From Candidatus Zhuqueibacterota bacterium 4484_87 (lineage in GTDB: Bacteria; Zhuqueibacterota; Zhuqueibacteria; Thermofontimicrobiales; Thermofontimicrobiaceae), in NCBI GenBank assembly GCA_002085355.1, contig NATN01000075.1, positions 1 through 9,070 of the forward strand: DNA of 9,070 nucleotides. Direction: 5' to 3'. Made by a program: the position numbers and the translations under genes. Every line of letters starts with the position of its first letter. The stretch's first letter is position 1. Shown one piece after another: positions 6,911 through 9,070 of the stretch. The notes beneath the pieces were generated by a model. It was not told the DNA's origin and did no database searches. It saw only the letters and a list, made by a program, of their open reading frames with translations.

Positions 6911-7324
6911 TTAAGATTTTTTATCTTGCAAAACTTTCTCTAACGTTTCTAAAAATTTCGGAATGTCAACCGGTTTGGAAAAATAATGGTCAGGAGTAAT
7001 CATATCTACATTGCCGGCTGCTTTGGGGAAACGGGAAAGTGGATCTTCCTGAATGGAAGATACCATGAAAACAGGGATGTCTCTGAAATCTTCGTATTGC
7101 TTTTGAAATTTGATCAACTGATTGAGCAGATAACCCTCGTCCATTGTTTCCATCATAATATCGAGAAGAATAACATCAGGCTTTTCTGTCTTGATTTTTT
7201 CCAGCCCTTGTTTGCCAGAATCGGCTTCGGCAACCTGATAATTCTTGCTTTCTAACAACGTGCGCATGGAAATCCGAAAATCTTCATCATCATCAATAAT
7301 CAAAACTTTTGCATCTTGGGACAT
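6911..7324 (-). CDS. Single-domain response regulator (CheY-like, extended)
   Basis: A 137-residue stand-alone receiver: acidic residues D11-D13, phosphoacceptor D55 (ILLDIMMETMDEG), switch Ser in FMVSSI and conserved Lys in YFSKPVD. It differs from CheY in lacking the Pro after DIMM and in a longer loop between strands 4 and 5 (roughly residues 92-112, SIQEDPLSRFPKAAGNVDMI). I have an unverified recollection of this DxMMETMxEG type beside kinase and redox-enzyme clusters in anaerobes. With no output domain it probably passes phosphate between proteins or docks on a target. A strong AAAGGAG lies 6 nt before the ATG. The gene follows the Cys-rich gene after 43 bp and precedes the receiver-kinase gene by 72 bp, consistent with one operon. 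Confidence 0.94.
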   Translation of the reverse strand: MSQDAKVLIIDDDEDFRISMRTLLESKNYQVAEADSGKQGLEKIKTEKPDVILLDIMMETMDEGYLLNQLIKFQKQYEDFRDIPVFMVSSIQEDPLSRFPKAAGNVDMITPDHYFSKPVDIPKFLETLEKVLQDKKS

Positions 7325-7330
7325 GGCGTA

Positions 7331-7337
7331 CTCCTTT
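7331..7337 (-). promoter_or_regulatory. Strong ribosome binding site for the single-domain regulator
   Basis: AAAGGAG on the minus strand is 6 nt before the ATG at 7322-7324. It is the best Shine-Dalgarno match in the window and suggests this receiver is made in higher amounts than its neighbours. Confidence 0.75.
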
Positions 7338-7367
7338 CATTACCTCATCATTTATCATTACTTGGGA

Positions 7368-7727
7368 TTATTCATCATATTTCAACGAAACTAACAAGCG
7401 CGCCAATTCACGATCCTGTGCATTCACACATTTTTTTTCACATGCAGCCATAGTCTCACGGGTATTGCAATGATTATTGCATTCGTCTGTGCCGTACAAA
7501 TCTTCTGTATATTCAAATTTTCTATGCAAGAGATGACGCAGTTTAGGCGTGAGCACAGATATGGTACTTCCGCAGCCCTTGTGCTCAAAAATTATGCAAT
7601 TTGCGTCAGGGTGACCAGGAATTACCTGAAGCCATAACACTCTCACATTTTCATCATTAATAAAATCTTCAACTGTCTTCCACTCATACTTACATGCGCC
7701 GCAGCGCTTAAAAATTTTGTCATCCAT
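7368..7727 (-). CDS. Conserved-looking Cys-rich small protein, probable metal binding
   Basis: A 119-residue cytoplasmic protein with no signal peptide or membrane segment. Eight cysteines fall in ordered groups: C9-x2-C12 (CGAC), C44, C52 with nearby H49 (HKGCG), then C83-x3-C87 and C96-x3-C100. CxxC plus the HxxC-type site resembles a zinc ribbon; the C-terminal Cx3C pairs could hold a second metal or an Fe-S or redox centre. I recall similar small proteins (CxxCGxxW start, CGTT middle, CPGYC/CxxxCEC end) beside two-component genes in anaerobic bacteria, but cannot verify this here. It lies 43 bp upstream of the stand-alone receiver, so it is probably part of the same operon and may serve as a redox or metal input. 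No function is assigned. The ATG at 7727 lacks a clear Shine-Dalgarno. Confidence 0.8.
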   Translation of the reverse strand: MDDKIFKRCGACKYEWKTVEDFINDENVRVLWLQVIPGHPDANCIIFEHKGCGSTISVLTPKLRHLLHRKFEYTEDLYGTDECNNHCNTRETMAACEKKCVNAQDRELARLLVSLKYDE

Positions 7728-7854
7728 TCAACAACAACGCGTCCCTTCGCAAATCCCTTTCAGCTCAAAAAAAAGCAAGCAATTATGACAAACCCAAAAT
7801 GGATATATATAAAGCAACAGTCTCTTTAAAAGCGCATACAAATTGGTACAAATT
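7728..7854. other. 127-bp gap, likely promoter region of the signalling operon
   Basis: No gene is seen. The minus strand is AT-rich (TTTATATATATCC near 7800-7812), which would suit a promoter for the genes that follow, but no convincing -35/-10 pair or sigma-54 site can be named. A tandem 8-mer TACAAATT-GG-TACAAATT (7837-7854) abuts the ATPase stop. No rho-independent terminator is visible after the ATPase. Confidence 0.4.
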
Positions 7855-8988
7855 CTAACTTTTCTTTGATCTGATACTTTCTAACCAAATATAAATTGGA
7901 TATATTTCATTTACAAACCTATAAGCTCCAAGCCCTCGTTCGATATCCGCCTCAATCACTCCAAGCTCTCTTATCTTCCTTAAAAAATTATGAAACACTT
8001 TTTTCTCATTTTCGTTAAGCTTTGCCTCAATATCTCTCTTCCTAAAATTCCGATCAAGAGGCTCCTCACCTAATTTTCTTAAAATTGATCTATACCTTGT
8101 GCTCCGAATTGCTCGGTAAACTTTTGGATCAAGATATTTTCTACCCACATTTTCTGCTGCAATAAGGACTCCCTGAAGCGCATCTTTTTTATCAATTTTT
8201 TTATCAGTATCTGCCCAGAATGTGGCATCCCCCATTTCGTGCATCAAAATGGGCAGTCCACTTGAATATTGTACCATGACCTTCATTGCTTCTTGATCGA
8301 CTTCCCTACCAGCCTGATTAAATGCCTTTGATAAAAACTCCTCTACTTCTTTATTGGAAAGCTTTTCAATTTCGATAACTCTGAAGATTCTTAATAATGA
8401 CGGCTGGAGGTTGGATAAGACATCTCTTTTTTCCGGAAGACCTATTAACATTATAAAAACAGGAAAATCGCTAAAGTGAGTTGCAACCTCATCCACAAAA
8501 CTTTTATACCAATTAGCAAACTCTTCCTTTTCAACTAATCCATTTATGTCATCCAAGGCGATAAATAAGCCCGCTTTTTTCCCTTTTAGTTTTTCTATCA
8601 GACTATAAAGTGCAGTTGGAAAATTCCTCACTAATTCCTTTAAATCATCTTCGGGGGGAGCAAAACTGACAGAGATTCCAAAAAGTCCCACTTTTTTAAT
8701 ATACTTTCCGAATAATTTAGCAATGTCTTCGAACCATGATTGCCCCTTTGTCTCTTTTAATAGCTGATCAAAAATATTACGCACCATCTCTTCCAAAATA
8801 GGCACCTTGCCCAAAAAAACATGAATACCAAGAAAATTTTTCTGAGTGGTGACAAAATGTCGAAGGAATGATGCTAATGAGCTTTTGCCAATCCCCCTAT
8901 CTCCTGCCAAGAAGATATTTTCTTGTTTTCCACATGCTGTCTGGTCCACATATCTGATTAGTTCTTTAATTTGTTCACGAATACCCAA
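7855..8988 (-). CDS. P-loop ATPase with C-terminal winged-helix-like region, 5' end chimeric
   Basis: An AAA_16/ORC-CDC6-like or STAND-like NTPase. Walker A is GDRGIGKSS (K35 counting from the TTG at 8988) and Walker B is GLFIALDDING (D146, D147). A sensor-1-like strand FIMLIGLPE is followed by RVIEIEKLSNKEVEEFL, the usual lead into the lid domain. Residues from about 300 on (NENEKKVFHNFLRKIRELGVIEADIERGLGAYRFV) look like a winged-helix module, so it may load onto DNA or act as a nucleotide switch. The frame has no stop before 9070, and the upstream codons encode part of ribosomal protein L5, so the true N-terminus is not present. The TTG is unlikely to be a real start: it falls within the L5-like stretch and has no Shine-Dalgarno. 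Sampled lines are more AT-rich than the signalling genes. Substrate and partner are unknown. Confidence 0.8.
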   Translation of the reverse strand: MGIREQIKELIRYVDQTACGKQENIFLAGDRGIGKSSLASFLRHFVTTQKNFLGIHVFLGKVPILEEMVRNIFDQLLKETKGQSWFEDIAKLFGKYIKKVGLFGISVSFAPPEDDLKELVRNFPTALYSLIEKLKGKKAGLFIALDDINGLVEKEEFANWYKSFVDEVATHFSDFPVFIMLIGLPEKRDVLSNLQPSLLRIFRVIEIEKLSNKEVEEFLSKAFNQAGREVDQEAMKVMVQYSSGLPILMHEMGDATFWADTDKKIDKKDALQGVLIAAENVGRKYLDPKVYRAIRSTRYRSILRKLGEEPLDRNFRKRDIEAKLNENEKKVFHNFLRKIRELGVIEADIERGLGAYRFVNEIYPIYIWLESIRSKKS

Positions 8989-9070
8989 ACTGTAATTACC
9001 ACGCCCATCAAAGGCTTTGGCACTGAAACCACGAAAATCTCGAATACGTGGAATGGCAATGTTGATGAGC
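8968..9070 (-). pseudogene. rplE: Ribosomal protein L5 fragment fused in frame to the ATPase
   Basis: Thirty-four codons read from the right edge in the ATPase frame. They contain PRIRDFRGFSAKAFDGRGN, followed by YSLGIREQI, which match the highly conserved part of bacterial L5, a 50S subunit protein that binds 5S rRNA. In L5 the next residues should be IFPEI; here they are KELIRY, which belong to the ATPase. The last 35-45 residues of L5 and the expected downstream rpsN and rpsH genes are absent. Either the contig is misjoined or DNA recombined here. The L5 match is very strong; what caused the join cannot be told from sequence alone. Confidence 0.88.

Noticed and set aside
144..7255. Numerous plus-strand open frames of 60-190 codons across the signalling genes
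   Set aside because: They lie antisense to frames with clear conserved domains, have no domain signature and lack consistent ribosome binding sites. They are shadows of the minus-strand genes.
7837..7854. Tandem 8-mer TACAAATT-GG-TACAAATT as a mobile-element target duplication
   Set aside because: There is no element between the copies, they are only 2 bp apart, and the region is AT-rich enough for this to arise by chance.
8986..8988. TTG as the ATPase start codon
   Set aside because: The codons upstream continue in frame as ribosomal protein L5, and the TTG lies within that stretch with no Shine-Dalgarno, so it is an artefact of the join.
1..9070. CRISPR arrays, tRNA or rRNA genes, insertion sequences
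   Set aside because: I looked for regular repeat-spacer arrays, cloverleaf or T-loop sequences and transposase motifs on both strands and saw none.

Overview
The window is almost entirely minus-strand coding sequence and reads as a bacterial signal-transduction island. From high to low coordinate, in transcription order, it holds: a P-loop ATPase whose reading frame is joined in frame to a fragment of ribosomal protein L5 at the right edge; a 119-residue cysteine-rich protein; a single-domain response regulator; a soluble receiver-histidine kinase; a membrane-bound Cache-HAMP histidine kinase; an NtrC-type sigma-54 activator; a tandem-receiver protein; and a receiver-PAS-histidine kinase that runs off the left edge.

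Organism: a bacterium of moderate GC. The membrane-bound sensor kinase, the NtrC/sigma-54 regulator and the soluble receiver-kinase hybrids suggest a Gram-negative lineage rich in signalling genes. My guess is Desulfobacterota or an FCB-group phylum such as Calditrichota/KSB1. This rests on gene style only and is weak. The L5 fragment is bacterial in type.

Layout: 9070-7855 is the L5/ATPase frame, and the ATPase part is visibly more AT-rich than the signalling genes. A 127-bp gap follows. 7727-2278 holds five tightly packed genes with gaps of 43, 72 and 69 bp and one 8-bp start/stop overlap, probably one operon. The gap 2277-1968 holds no gene. It carries three helically phased copies of a GGGG-centred repeat, a perfect 16-bp palindrome and a sigma-54-like promoter. 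1967-1 holds the last two genes, 21 bp apart.

How they may work together: six receiver domains, three histidine kinases (one complete membrane sensor, one complete soluble kinase, one truncated by the window edge) and a single DNA-binding output, the NtrC protein. The natural reading is that the Cache kinase drives the NtrC activator, with the soluble kinases and stand-alone receivers tuning or branching the phosphate flow. The repeats lie 100-210 bp upstream of the predicted start site of the last two genes, where NtrC-type enhancers are expected. This suggests that the NtrC protein activates the tandem-receiver and PAS-kinase genes. The DNA elements are seen directly; the wiring is inferred.
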